DNA of 27,419 nt from positions 1-27,419 of the forward strand of contig CAKTCT010000034.1 of assembly GCA_934539585.1 (NCBI GenBank). Reading direction: 5' to 3'. Shown one piece after another: positions 1-7,175 of the stretch. How positions within the stretch are numbered: position 1 is the stretch's first letter; each line of letters begins with the position of its first letter. A model generated the notes under the pieces. It was not told where the DNA came from. It was given only the letters and a program-made list of their open reading frames with translations, and searched no databases. Source of the DNA: an uncultured Oscillospiraceae bacterium. Its GTDB lineage: Bacteria; Bacillota; Clostridia; Oscillospirales; Ruminococcaceae. The position numbers and the translations under genes were made by a program.

Positions 1-2
1 CG

Positions 3-638
3 GAGGAAGAACAAATCGCATATATCGCAGAAGCGGAGAGCTACATGCCCTCCGCTTTTTCCATGTCCATCCCGCAGGCGGATATCGACCACATTCTGCG
101 CATGGAGGGCAACGCCGACTATGCCCGCATGAAGATCGCCACGGAGTTCTCCAAGGGCAAGAGCGTGGAAGAAATCGCGGCGTTTCTTCAAAGCAGCTTC
201 CACGGCGGCAACGGCGTCGTCACCGAAAACGGCAGATATTCCGCGTGGTACGCCGAGGACGGCATCCACATCGCCAATGGGGACGCGGCAAGATACCTGA
301 CCTCCGCAAAGGTCGTAAGCTGGCAGGAGGCGGCAGAGCGCATTTCCGAGCTTTTGGAGCAGGGCGAATACGCAACCAACGTAGAGCTTGCGGAAGCGCC
401 GGGGCACGAGCGCACGGAGCTGGCGCAGTCTATCTGGTATCTACGGCAGGATTTAAGTGAAAAGGCGCGGGCGCAGGGCTACCTCTCCTGCCTGTCGGAT
501 ATGCGGGGCGGCGGTTTCCCGGAGGAAACGGCGCGGCTTGCCGAGCGGCTGAGAGACCCTGCGTTCCGCGAAGTCCTCATGGACGATTTTGCACAGCTCC
601 GATCCGACTACCTGGAGGACAAAAGCGCGGCAAGATGA
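3..638 (+). CDS. ICE-type helicase/methylase-like protein, C-terminal fragment (5' truncated by window)
   Basis: The frame is open from the first bases of the window, reading EEEQIAYIAEAESY before the first Met, so this is the tail of a larger protein. The visible 211 residues resemble the accessory domain near the C-terminal half of the very large SNF2-helicase/methyltransferase proteins of clostridial integrative conjugative elements: a short helical block (QADIDHILRMEGNADYARMK), then a Gly-rich segment (FHGGNGV) and a helical tail. That family attribution is recalled by similarity only. No helicase or methylase motif is visible in this fragment. The frame stops at 636-638, overlapping by ATGA the start of a decapitated recombinase, so the normal C-terminus may have been replaced by a deletion junction. 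It is probably non-functional element debris. Confidence 0.55.
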   Translation, partial: EEEQIAYIAEAESYMPSAFSMSIPQADIDHILRMEGNADYARMKIATEFSKGKSVEEIAAFLQSSFHGGNGVVTENGRYSAWYAEDGIHIANGDAARYLTSAKVVSWQEAAERISELLEQGEYATNVELAEAPGHERTELAQSIWYLRQDLSEKARAQGYLSCLSDMRGGGFPEETARLAERLRDPAFREVLMDDFAQLRSDYLEDKSAAR

Positions 639-1423
639 GAAAGCGTCAAGCGAAGGACGGGGAAAGGAGCATGTTTTCCGGGCTTCTGGTCTGCGCCGAC
701 TGCGGGAGCAACCTTCATTTTCATTTCAATCAGGGAAACCCGGAGATCAAGTATTTCAACTGCTCCAACTACAAGGGCAATCGCGGCACCTGCGGCTCCA
801 CGCACTATGTCAGAGTGGACTTTCTGGAGCAGGTCGTTCTCGGCGAAATCCGTCGTCTGACGAAGTATGCCGGCCTTTACGAGGACGATTTTCTCAAGGA
901 AGTGATCGGTCACTCCCGGCAGGCGGAGGAAACGGAGCGCAGACTGAAGGAGAAGGAGCTGAAATCACTCCTTGCCCGCGACGATGAACTGGACGGCCTG
1001 TTCGAGCGCATCTATGAGGACAATGTTTCCGGCAAGCTCAGCGACGACCGCTTTGCGAAGATGTCCCGCCGCTATGAGGAGGAACAGAAGGAGCTTTCGG
1101 AGAAAATAAAAAAGCTCCGTTCCGAGATCGAGAAGCAGAGCAGCCGCGCAACCTCAACGGATATGTTCGTGTCCATCGTCCGCAAATACACCCGCGCCAG
1201 AAAGCTCACGCCGCGGATGCTCAACGAACTGGTGGAGAAAATCGAGGTCTACAATGCCGAGAAGATCGACGGCGAATGGGTACAGCGGCTTCGCATTCAC
1301 TACAACTGCGTGGGGGAAATGAACATTCCCAACGAACCGGCACTGCCCATCCCGGCCGTCACCGTCAACACCAGAAAAGGCGTGTTCGTGAGCTACACGA
1401 CAGACGACAGACCTGCTGTTTGA
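635..1423 (+). pseudogene. Large serine recombinase, C-terminal half only (catalytic domain missing)
   Basis: This 262-codon frame holds the C-terminal half of a large serine recombinase of the clostridial integrative-element type. Residues 18-53 are a recombinase zinc ribbon with Cys20, Cys23, Cys43 and Cys53 (FSGLLVCADCG...FNCSNYKGNRGTC). Residues about 90-180 are a charged coiled coil (RYEEEQKELSEKIKKLRSEI), and residues about 190-250 match the DUF4368-type tail (LTPRMLNELVEKIEVYNAEK, then RLRIHYNCVGEMNIP). Full-length members have about 500-560 residues. The N-terminal resolvase domain with the catalytic serine and the preceding recombinase domain are absent, because the upstream DNA is the helicase-type fragment. 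An ATG at 635 could start translation through the ATGA overlap, but the product could not catalyse strand exchange. It reads toward the tRNA-Leu gene. Confidence 0.85.
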
Positions 1424-1427
1424 GCAG

Positions 1428-1477
1428 AAAAAAAGCGAGTGTCCTCACAGCTTTTCAAATGCTGTAAGAACACTCGC
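1428..1477 (-). terminator. Intrinsic terminator of tRNA-Leu
   Basis: GCGAGTGT (1435-1442) pairs with ACACTCGC (1470-1477), and an inner CACAGC/GCTGT stem extends the hairpin. Read on the minus strand, the stem is followed by a seven-T run (the A run at 1428-1434). It lies directly downstream of the tRNA-Leu 3' end and directly after the recombinase remnant stop codon. Confidence 0.85.
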
Positions 1478-1479
1478 CA

Positions 1480-1561
1480 TGGTGCGGGCAACAGGACTTG
1501 AACCTGCACGCCGAGGCAAAGGCTCCTAAAACCTTCGTGTCTGCCATTCCACCATGCCCGC
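1480..1561 (-). tRNA. tRNA-Leu (anticodon TAG)
   Basis: The minus strand folds as a class II tRNA. The acceptor is GCGGGCA paired with TGCCCGC, followed by A and an encoded CCA. The anticodon arm is AAGGT/GCCTT with loop TTTAGGA, giving anticodon TAG. A long variable arm follows (TGCCTCGGCGT), then the T arm GCAGG-TTCAAGT-CCTGT. The long variable arm and the anticodon fit a leucine tRNA reading CUA/CUN codons. It has its own promoter upstream and a terminator downstream, so it is a single-gene unit. The integrative-element remnant ends about 57 bp beyond its 3' end. Confidence 0.96.
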
Positions 1562-1563
1562 AG

Positions 1564-1583
1564 ATTCCGGGGAGACCCGGAAT
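1564..1583 (-). other. Perfect 8-bp hairpin between promoter and tRNA-Leu
   Basis: ATTCCGGG and CCCGGAAT are separated by a 4-nt loop. On the minus strand the hairpin ends 2 nt before the mature tRNA 5' end, so it sits in the precursor leader. No T run follows it on the minus strand; a short GTTTT follows on the plus strand. It may help 5' processing or may be a residual terminator for plus-strand transcripts. Confidence 0.5.
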
Positions 1584-1589
1584 GTTTTC

Positions 1590-1618
1590 ATCATAGCACA
1601 ACTTTCCCGAAAAGTCAA
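1590..1618 (-). promoter_or_regulatory. Sigma-A promoter of tRNA-Leu
   Basis: On the minus strand, TTGACT (1613-1618) and TATGAT (1590-1595) are separated by exactly 17 bp. The promoter lies between the TSCPD gene stop and the tRNA. Confidence 0.8.
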
Positions 1619-1879
1619 TTACTGGCCCTGGGATTCCTTCAGCGCGGCTTCCAGAGCGGCGGCCAGCTGATCCGGACATGAGGTGGACTTTGCGCCGCAG
1701 CGGATGCCTTTCAGCGTGGGGATCAGGTCCTCCGCCTTCCGGCCGACGCACAGCGCCGCGACGCCCTGGGTGTTGCCGCTGCATCCGCCGGTGAAGGTCA
1801 CGGATTTGACCACGCCGTCCTCAATGGAAAGGTCGATTTTCCGGGAACATACGCCCCGGGGCTGATAGGTAAAATTCAT
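1619..1879 (-). CDS. TSCPD domain-containing protein (TIGR03905-like)
   Basis: This small 86-residue protein has the single-domain TSCPD fold seen at the C-terminus of some ribonucleotide reductases and as a stand-alone protein in Firmicutes. The family signature is readable: GVCSRKIDLSIEDG near the N-terminus, VTFTGGCSGNTQGVAAL in the middle, and GIRCGAKSTSCPDQLA, which contains the literal TSCPD motif, near the C-terminus. Several conserved cysteines suggest metal or redox chemistry, but the biochemical role of the stand-alone family is not established. The ATG at 1877-1879 (MNFTYQPRG) was chosen because AAAGGATG stands 6-9 nt upstream. The ATG three codons earlier sits on top of that ribosome-binding site. 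The gene precedes tRNA-Leu on the same strand, with a separate promoter between them. Confidence 0.9.
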   Translation of the reverse strand: MNFTYQPRGVCSRKIDLSIEDGVVKSVTFTGGCSGNTQGVAALCVGRKAEDLIPTLKGIRCGAKSTSCPDQLAAALEAALKESQGQ

Positions 1880-1950
1880 AGGAAACATCCTTTCACTCGG
1901 GTTTGTCTTTATTCTACACCTTTTCCGTAGAAAATGCAACCAGGAAACCG

Positions 1951-1982
1951 AAAAAAGGCGGCGAACCGCTGCGCCCGCCGCC
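1951..1982 (-). terminator. Intrinsic terminator of the epimerase gene
   Basis: On the minus strand GGCGGCG (1976-1982) pairs with CGCCGCC (1957-1963) and is followed by six T (1951-1956). It begins 6 bp after the epimerase stop codon. Confidence 0.9.
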
Positions 1983-1988
1983 CTTGGA

Positions 1989-2855
1989 TTACTTCATGAT
2001 CATGGAGAAGGCGGCCTCAAAGGTGTCGCCGGCGGGGAGGATCCGGATGCCTTCCTTTTCCTCCATGGCGCCGGAGTCGCCCTTGGTGGAGTCCACGCCG
2101 AACCAGGGCTCGATGCAGACGTAGGGGCCGTCGTTGCGGCAGGACCAGATGCCCAGGTCGGGGAAGCCGGTGAAGTCCACCCGGACGCTGCGGCTCTCCT
2201 CTCCGGCGGAAAGCTCCACCCAGCTGGAGGCCAGGTCCCGGAGAATGACGGCGTCGTCGTAGAACATGCCGTGGGTCAGCTCCTTTTCCGCCTGATCGTC
2301 CAGGAATACCCGGGATTCTCCGCAGAGAAGGCCGTCCCGCTTGATCCGGCGGAGGAGGGTCTCGGGCTTCTCGAACTCCAGCCGGTAGTCGGTGAACTTC
2401 TTGTCCGGGACCAGGGGGCAGTTGAAGCCGGGGTGGCCGCCGACGGAGAAGGGCATCTCGCCGTCGCCGGTGTTGACCACCCGGAAGCCCTCCCGGAGGG
2501 TGCTGCCGGAAAGGGTGTAAATGACCTCAAAAACGAAGGAGAAGGGGTACTGGGCCCGGGTCTCGTCATTGCCCGTCAGCCGGAGGGTCAGGGCGTCGTC
2601 GGTGTGGGAGACCACGGAGAACTCCGACCGCTTGGCGAAGCCGTGGGAGCGCATTTCGTAGGTCTGGCCCTTCCAGGTGTAACGGTCCTCGGGCAGTCCG
2701 CCGATAATGGGGAACAGGATGGGGGAGCGGCCGGTCCAGTAGGCCGGGTCGCCCTGCCAGAGGTACTCGCAGCCGTCCATGGAGATGCTTTTGAGCTCCG
2801 CGCCAAAGGTGTCCACCTGGACCTGGAGGCGTTCGTTTTTGAGGGTGAGGATCAT
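1989..2855 (-). CDS. Aldose 1-epimerase family protein (LacX-like)
   Basis: This 288-residue cytoplasmic protein of the galactose-mutarotase-like beta-sandwich superfamily probably interconverts alpha and beta anomers of a sugar or sugar phosphate. Recognisable segments are GAELKSI near residue 20, GRSPILFPIIG around 43-53, MRSHGFAKRSEF around 68-79 (with the conserved catalytic-type His), VGGHPGFNCPL around 138-148 (second conserved His), and CIEPWFGVDS near the end, carrying the conserved Glu. The length and the HGFA/GGHPGFN pattern fit the LacX branch rather than classical GalM. AAAGGCGG stands 7 nt before the ATG. It has its own promoter upstream and a terminator downstream, so it is probably monocistronic. 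Read-through from the antiporter is possible, because no terminator is visible between them. The physiological sugar cannot be told from sequence. Confidence 0.9.
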   Translation of the reverse strand: MILTLKNERLQVQVDTFGAELKSISMDGCEYLWQGDPAYWTGRSPILFPIIGGLPEDRYTWKGQTYEMRSHGFAKRSEFSVVSHTDDALTLRLTGNDETRAQYPFSFVFEVIYTLSGSTLREGFRVVNTGDGEMPFSVGGHPGFNCPLVPDKKFTDYRLEFEKPETLLRRIKRDGLLCGESRVFLDDQAEKELTHGMFYDDAVILRDLASSWVELSAGEESRSVRVDFTGFPDLGIWSCRNDGPYVCIEPWFGVDSTKGDSGAMEEKEGIRILPAGDTFEAAFSMIMK

Positions 2856-2905
2856 GGGGTATCCGCCTTTCTTTGTGAAAAATCAGACAAAAAAACACTG
2901 GGTCT

Positions 2906-2934
2906 ATTTTAGCATAAAATCAGGGAAAAGTCCA
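2906..2934 (-). promoter_or_regulatory. Promoter of the epimerase gene (extended -10)
   Basis: On the minus strand, TGGACT (2929-2934), a 17-bp spacer and TAAAAT (2906-2911) are preceded by TGC, giving an extended -10 element. Transcription would begin about 45 nt before the start codon. Confidence 0.7.
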
Positions 2935-2952
2935 CATTTTTTTGAAAAGCGC

Positions 2953-4155
2953 CTATTTCCCCGGAACCGTCGCCGCGTCGTCATCGGTGGGATGCTTTTT
3001 GTAGAGCAGCTTCAGCACGATGGGGGTGGAGATGGAGGAAACGATGATCAGCAGAATCACCGAGGTAAAGAGCAGCGGATCCATCATCCCCACGGCCAGG
3101 CCCTTCTGGGAGACGATGAGGGCCACCTCGCCCCGGGTCATCATGCCCACGCCGATCTTCAGGGAATCCTGATTGCTGAACCGGCAGATCCGGGCCATAA
3201 GGCCGCAGCCGATGATCTTCGTCACCAGGCCCACCAGGATGAAGGCGGCGGAGAAGGCCACCAGCCCCCAGGTCAGCCCCTTGATCTCGGTTTTCAGGCC
3301 GATGCTGGCGAAGAAAATGGGCCCGAACAGCATGTAGGAGCTGACGTCCATCTTCTCGGCGATGTAATCGGAGGACTTGATGCTGCACAGGATGATGCCC
3401 GCGGCGTAAGCGCCGGTGATGTCCGCGATGCCGAAGAACTCCTCGGCGGCGTAGGCCATGAACAGGCACAGGGCCAGGCCCATAATGGGCACCCGGCGGG
3501 TGTGGGGGTACTTTTTCTCAAAGACCTTGAACAGGAAGTAGCACAGGAATCCCACGGCGATGGAAAAGGCGAAGAACAGCACCGTGTTGATCACCACCCG
3601 GGAGGGGTGGGCGGTGGGGTCCCGGAAGCCGATGACGAAGGTCAGGACGATGATGCCGATGACGTCGTCGATAATGGCCGCCCCCATGATGGTGGTGCCC
3701 ACCTTGCCCTTGAGCTTGCCCAGCTCCCGCAGAGCGGAAACGGTGATGCTCACCGAGGTGGCGGTCAGAATGACGCCGATGAACACCGCCCGGAAAAATT
3801 CGTCAGTGCCCACGGCGGAGAAGCCGTAGAAGCAGGAGTACAAGAGATACCCGCCTGCCAAAGGAACGAAAACGCCGCAGCAGGCAATGAGAAAGGCCAC
3901 CGGACCGGTTTTCAGCAGGTCCTTGAGGTTGGTCTCCAGCCCGGCCATGAACATCAGGAGGATGACGCCAATCTCCGCCATCTGGACCAGAAAATCGTTC
4001 TGATTGACGATGCCCAGAACGTTGGGCCCGATGATGAGACCGGCTACGATCTCGCCGACGACCTGGGGCGCGTGGACCTTCCGGGCCAGAATCCCGAACA
4101 GCTTGGCGGCCACGACGATGATCGCCATGTCCAAAAACAGATGATACGACACCAT
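2953..4155 (-). CDS. Cation:proton antiporter, CPA2 (Na+/H+ exchanger) family
   Basis: This 400-residue integral membrane protein has about twelve hydrophobic segments and belongs to the monovalent cation:proton antiporter-2 family. Diagnostic stretches are the N-terminal PQVVGEIVAGLIIGPNVLG (residues 30-48), MFMAGLETNLKDL (68-80), the discontinuous-helix TATSVSI (131-137), and the ion-binding Asp pair in AAIIDDVIGII (Asp163, Asp164). The DD pair is the form associated with electrogenic antiporters such as NapA, as opposed to ND in electroneutral ones. No C-terminal RCK/TrkA-N domain follows, so it is a bare transporter. It probably exchanges Na+ or K+ for H+ at the cytoplasmic membrane. The ion is not predictable. 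A clear promoter lies upstream. No hairpin terminator is visible downstream, so the transcript may extend into the epimerase gene. Confidence 0.93.
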   Translation of the reverse strand: MVSYHLFLDMAIIVVAAKLFGILARKVHAPQVVGEIVAGLIIGPNVLGIVNQNDFLVQMAEIGVILLMFMAGLETNLKDLLKTGPVAFLIACCGVFVPLAGGYLLYSCFYGFSAVGTDEFFRAVFIGVILTATSVSITVSALRELGKLKGKVGTTIMGAAIIDDVIGIIVLTFVIGFRDPTAHPSRVVINTVLFFAFSIAVGFLCYFLFKVFEKKYPHTRRVPIMGLALCLFMAYAAEEFFGIADITGAYAAGIILCSIKSSDYIAEKMDVSSYMLFGPIFFASIGLKTEIKGLTWGLVAFSAAFILVGLVTKIIGCGLMARICRFSNQDSLKIGVGMMTRGEVALIVSQKGLAVGMMDPLLFTSVILLIIVSSISTPIVLKLLYKKHPTDDDAATVPGK

Positions 4156-4194
4156 GGTTCTTCATTCCTTCATTTCTTGTTCAAATTCCTTCCT

Positions 4195-4223
4195 ATTATA
4201 CGATATCGCCAAGGAATTTGCAA
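4195..4223 (-). promoter_or_regulatory. Promoter of the antiporter gene
   Basis: On the minus strand, TTGCAA (4218-4223) and TATAAT (4195-4200) are separated by 17 bp. The same unusual -35 TTGCAA recurs before the M55 peptidase and metA. Confidence 0.8.
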
Positions 4224-4269
4224 CGTGAAAAATCCCCAGAATGGCCGGCGCTTCCTCCCGCGCTTTCGG

Positions 4270-5073
4270 TCAGTTGAACAAATCCTCCAGATGGTCCAGG
4301 GTGCCTTCCCGGGTGTAGGCGTCGGCGAAGCGGAAGGGCCGCCGCTCCCGGTCGTAGAGGGGGGCGGCGTTGGCCGCGTCCATCCGCTTGAAGGAGAGGG
4401 AGACCTCCAGGGGCTCGGAAATGGTGTAGCGCTCCATCTCCTCCAGCCGCTGGCAGGCCCGCTTGACGGCTTCGTAGATCTGGCGGCAGGCTTCCTGGGG
4501 ATGCAGGCTGATGGCGGAGTTCCAGGACAGGGCCTCCTTGGTGGCCACGGTCTCGATCCAGGGGAAGGCTTCCTTGGCCTGGGCAACGCCCACGTTGTCC
4601 GAGGCGGCGAAGATCACGGGGACCCCGGCCTTTCCGGCAAAGGCGGCGTCGATCTCCATCTCCCCCATGGACTGGCCGTTGATCCCGAACCGGTGGTAGG
4701 CGACGGAGGAATAGGTGTGGGACAGCACGGCGGGGCAGCTGCCCTCCCTGGCGTGGTAGCCGATGAACAGCACGCCGCCGAAGCTGCCGTCAATGGCGGG
4801 GAACCGGCCGTGGTGGCCGCTGCCCAGGACGATCCGGCACCGGGGGTCCAGCAGGTCGTAGTCCAGGTTCGTGCCGCCGCCGTGGTTGTCCCAGACCCAG
4901 ACCTCCTCCGCGCCCATGTCGAACAGGGCCTGGGCCGCGGCGTCGGCCTCCCGGGTGGCCTGCCTGGCGGCGAAGCGGTAGTTGTCGCCGGTGCCGATGC
5001 TCTGCCCCGGAATCCCCACGGCGCAGGCGACGCCCTCGCAGTCCACGCCGATGTAAAAACGTTTCTTTTCCAC
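4270..5073 (-). CDS. M55 family D-aminopeptidase (DppA-like)
   Basis: This 267-residue protein matches the zinc-dependent D-aminopeptidases of family M55, typified by Bacillus subtilis DppA, which release N-terminal D-amino acids from peptides such as those from peptidoglycan. Visible motifs are GVDCEG (Asp11, Glu13), WDNHGGG (His64), GSGHHGRFP, GYHAREG (His107), LSHT (His119, the position of the proposed catalytic His) and GEMEID (Glu138/140). Together these supply the expected metal ligands and active-site base. No signal peptide is visible, so it acts in the cytoplasm and needs imported peptides. It is transcribed divergently from a three-gene operon ending in a NagA-type deacetylase. That context would suit recycling of cell-wall fragments, but this is inference. 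Family membership is confident; the substrate is not. Confidence 0.92.
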   Translation of the reverse strand: MEKKRFYIGVDCEGVACAVGIPGQSIGTGDNYRFAARQATREADAAAQALFDMGAEEVWVWDNHGGGTNLDYDLLDPRCRIVLGSGHHGRFPAIDGSFGGVLFIGYHAREGSCPAVLSHTYSSVAYHRFGINGQSMGEMEIDAAFAGKAGVPVIFAASDNVGVAQAKEAFPWIETVATKEALSWNSAISLHPQEACRQIYEAVKRACQRLEEMERYTISEPLEVSLSFKRMDAANAAPLYDRERRPFRFADAYTREGTLDHLEDLFN

Positions 5074-5114
5074 AAAAATCTTCCTTTCCGTATGTCGTCG
5101 GAGACGCTGCCCTC

Positions 5115-5143
5115 ATTGTACCATCCCGGGAGGCGGTTTGCAA
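5115..5143 (-). promoter_or_regulatory. Promoter of the M55 peptidase gene
   Basis: On the minus strand, TTGCAA (5138-5143), a 17-bp spacer and TACAAT (5115-5120). It is back to back with the promoter of the carbohydrate operon. Confidence 0.75.
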
Positions 5144-5215
5144 TAAAAATCCGGGGAAAAATGAAAAAATTCCCAAAACCCCTGAAAGAAAAGTCAACTT
5201 TTTTGGATTTTTCTA

Positions 5216-5224
5216 TGCTACAAT
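5216..5224 (+). promoter_or_regulatory. Extended -10 promoter of the carbohydrate operon
   Basis: TGCTACAAT gives an extended -10 (TGn plus TACAAT at 5219-5224) 30 bp upstream of the first start codon. No good -35 hexamer is found 16-18 bp upstream, which is tolerated by extended -10 promoters or implies an activator. Confidence 0.55.
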
Positions 5225-5254
5225 GAAGCTATCCCACCAGAAAGGATGAGTCTG

Positions 5255-6289
5255 TTGAAAACCATGAATTTTGCCATTATCGGCTGCGGCGTCATTGCCC
5301 ACACCCACGCCGCCGCTATGAAGGAAACGGAGGAGTGCCGCCTCTACGCCGTCTGCGACATCCTCCCGGAAAAAGCCGATGCCTTTGCGGCGGAGCAGGG
5401 GGTGCAGAAGGTCTACTACGATTACCATGCGCTCCTGGCCGACCCTGAGGTGGAGGCGGTCTGCGTCTGCGTCCCCAGCGGCCTTCACGGGGAGGTCTGC
5501 ATCGCGGCCTCCAACGCGGGGAAGGCCATCGTCTGCGAAAAGCCCATGGAGATCACTCCGGAAAAGATCGACGAGGTCATCCGGGTGGTGGAGCAGAACC
5601 GCACCAAGATGCAGTGCATCTTCCAGCGCCGGCTGATGCCCGCCGCCATCGCCGTGCGGAAGGCGGTCCAGGAGGGAAAATTCGGCAAGATTGTCCTGGC
5701 CGATGCCTACCTGAAGTATTACCGGGACCAGGCCTACTACAACTCCGCGGGCTGGCGGGGGACCTGGGAGCTGGACGGCGGCGGCGCTCTGATGAACCAG
5801 GGCGTCCATGGCGTGGACCTCATCGTCTGGATGCTGGGAGACCAGGTCAAGTCCCTCTACGGCCGGGCGGAGACTCTGGCCCGGAACATCGTGGTGGAGG
5901 ACACCTCCGCCGCCATCCTCAAGATGCAGAAGGGCGCTATCTGCGTTATCGAAGGAACCACCAGCGTTTACCCCGGCGAGTCCACGACCTTTGCCATTCA
6001 TGGGGAAAAGGGTTCGGTGATCTTTAACGATCACGGCATCCAGCGTTGGAGCTTCATCGATGAAGCCGACGCTCCCCAGCGCCCCGACGATCTGGGCGAG
6101 GCGGTAGGCGGGGCCCAGTCCGCTAAGCTGGTGGGCTGTTTGGGCCACGCCATGCTGCTGCGGGACCTGGCCTACTCCGTCTGGGAGGACCGCACCCCCA
6201 TGATCCCGCCCAGAGAGGCCCGGACGGCGGTGAAGGTTATCTGCTCCATTTACGAATCCACCCGGACCGGCAAGGAAATCTATTTTTAA
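5255..6289 (+). CDS. Gfo/Idh/MocA family NAD(P)-dependent oxidoreductase
   Basis: This 344-residue cytoplasmic oxidoreductase probably oxidises or reduces a sugar or cyclitol hydroxyl with NAD(P). The N-terminal Rossmann fold starts with FAIIGCGVIAHTHAAAM, and the family EKP motif sits at residues 95-97 (VCEKPMEI). The C-terminal domain includes the GGGALMNQGVHGVDLIVWMLG block, whose Asp/His act in catalysis in relatives. The TTG at 5255 is preferred as start: AGAAAGGATG lies 6 nt before it, the same arrangement used by the TSCPD and DUF1858 genes, whereas the ATG at 5246 overlaps that site. It is the first gene of a three-gene operon, 15 nt before the isomerase gene. The partners suggest catabolism of an amino sugar or modified sugar. 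The substrate is unknown. Confidence 0.92.
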   Translation: MKTMNFAIIGCGVIAHTHAAAMKETEECRLYAVCDILPEKADAFAAEQGVQKVYYDYHALLADPEVEAVCVCVPSGLHGEVCIAASNAGKAIVCEKPMEITPEKIDEVIRVVEQNRTKMQCIFQRRLMPAAIAVRKAVQEGKFGKIVLADAYLKYYRDQAYYNSAGWRGTWELDGGGALMNQGVHGVDLIVWMLGDQVKSLYGRAETLARNIVVEDTSAAILKMQKGAICVIEGTTSVYPGESTTFAIHGEKGSVIFNDHGIQRWSFIDEADAPQRPDDLGEAVGGAQSAKLVGCLGHAMLLRDLAYSVWEDRTPMIPPREARTAVKVICSIYESTRTGKEIYF

Positions 6290-6304
6290 AGGTAGGAGGG
6301 CCCT

Positions 6305-7174
6305 ATGAAGCGATCGTTTCTTACCGACGAGGCGACCCAGGACTTTTCCGCCGCCCTGGACTTTGCGGAGCGCTTCGGCTTTGACGGCGTGGAGCTCCGC
6401 TCCGTGGAAAACGTCCCCATCGACCGCATCCCCCTGGATACCGCCCGGGCGTACAAAAAGGCCCTGGACGCCCGGGGACTGGCGGTCAGCGACCTGGCCA
6501 GCTCCTTTTTCAAGTGCTCCCTGGACGACCGGGAGGCCGTGGCGGAGAACCTCCGGAAGCTCCGGCGGCTCTGTGATCTGGCGGAACTTTTCGGGTGCCC
6601 CTATATCCGGGGCTTCGCCTTTTTCAAGGGCCCCGGGGAGCGTCTGGAGGACCGCATGGGGGAGATCGCGGAGCAGTTCCGGGAGCCCTTACGGCTTTTG
6701 GAGAGCCGGGGGCTCACGCTGCTTCTGGAAAGCGACCCGTCGGTGTACACCACCAATCATCAGCTCCTGGCCCGGCTCCTGGATGCGTTGGATTCCCCGG
6801 CGGCGGGGGCCATCTTCGACCCCGGCAACGACATTTTCGACGAGCGGGGAGAGGTCCCGTACCCCGACGGCTACGGCTATATCCGGAAATACATCCGCCA
6901 CGTCCACATCAAGGACGCCGTGAAAAACGCCGCCGGGGAGCCGGAATGTGTCAAGGTGGGCTCCGGCCTGGTCCGGTATCCGGAGCTGCTGGCGGCGCTG
7001 AAGGCCGACGGCTACCAGGGGTACTGCTCCCTGGAGACCCACTACCGGCTGGGGGCCCGCATTTCCGAGGAGCTCATGCGCCTGCCCCAGGGCAGCGGCT
7101 TTTCCGACGGGGGCATGGCCGCCACCGGGGAAAGCGCGCTGGCTCTGGAGCAGCTTTTGAAGGAGGTGGGCTGA
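6305..7174 (+). CDS. Sugar phosphate isomerase/epimerase (xylose isomerase-like TIM barrel)
   Basis: This 289-residue protein belongs to the AP-endonuclease-2/xylose-isomerase-like TIM-barrel superfamily, whose members isomerise or epimerise sugars and inosose-type compounds using a divalent metal. Supporting segments are RFGFDGVELRSV near residue 24, LLLESDPSVYTTN (metal-ligand Glu strand), GAIFDPGNDIFDE (Asp in a metal-binding loop), IRHVHIKDAV (HxHxKD, typical) and the terminal strand YCSLETHYR (final Glu). GGAGG precedes the ATG by a good distance. It lies 15 nt after the oxidoreductase and 1 nt before the NagA-type gene, so the three are translated as one operon. Oxidoreductase plus isomerase of these families often interconvert keto and hydroxyl forms of one sugar. 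The actual substrate is not deducible. Confidence 0.9.
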   Translation: MKRSFLTDEATQDFSAALDFAERFGFDGVELRSVENVPIDRIPLDTARAYKKALDARGLAVSDLASSFFKCSLDDREAVAENLRKLRRLCDLAELFGCPYIRGFAFFKGPGERLEDRMGEIAEQFREPLRLLESRGLTLLLESDPSVYTTNHQLLARLLDALDSPAAGAIFDPGNDIFDERGEVPYPDGYGYIRKYIRHVHIKDAVKNAAGEPECVKVGSGLVRYPELLAALKADGYQGYCSLETHYRLGARISEELMRLPQGSGFSDGGMAATGESALALEQLLKEVG

Positions 7175-7175
7175 G

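Noticed and set aside
2779..5226. An 815-codon plus-strand open frame opposite the antiporter and M55 genes
   Set aside because: It spans two well-supported minus-strand genes and their promoters; the translation is His/Gly/Asp-rich without any recognisable domain.
5246..5254. ATG at 5246 as start of the oxidoreductase
   Set aside because: It lies within the AGAAAGGATG ribosome-binding site itself; the TTG at 5255 has the spacing seen before other genes of this window.
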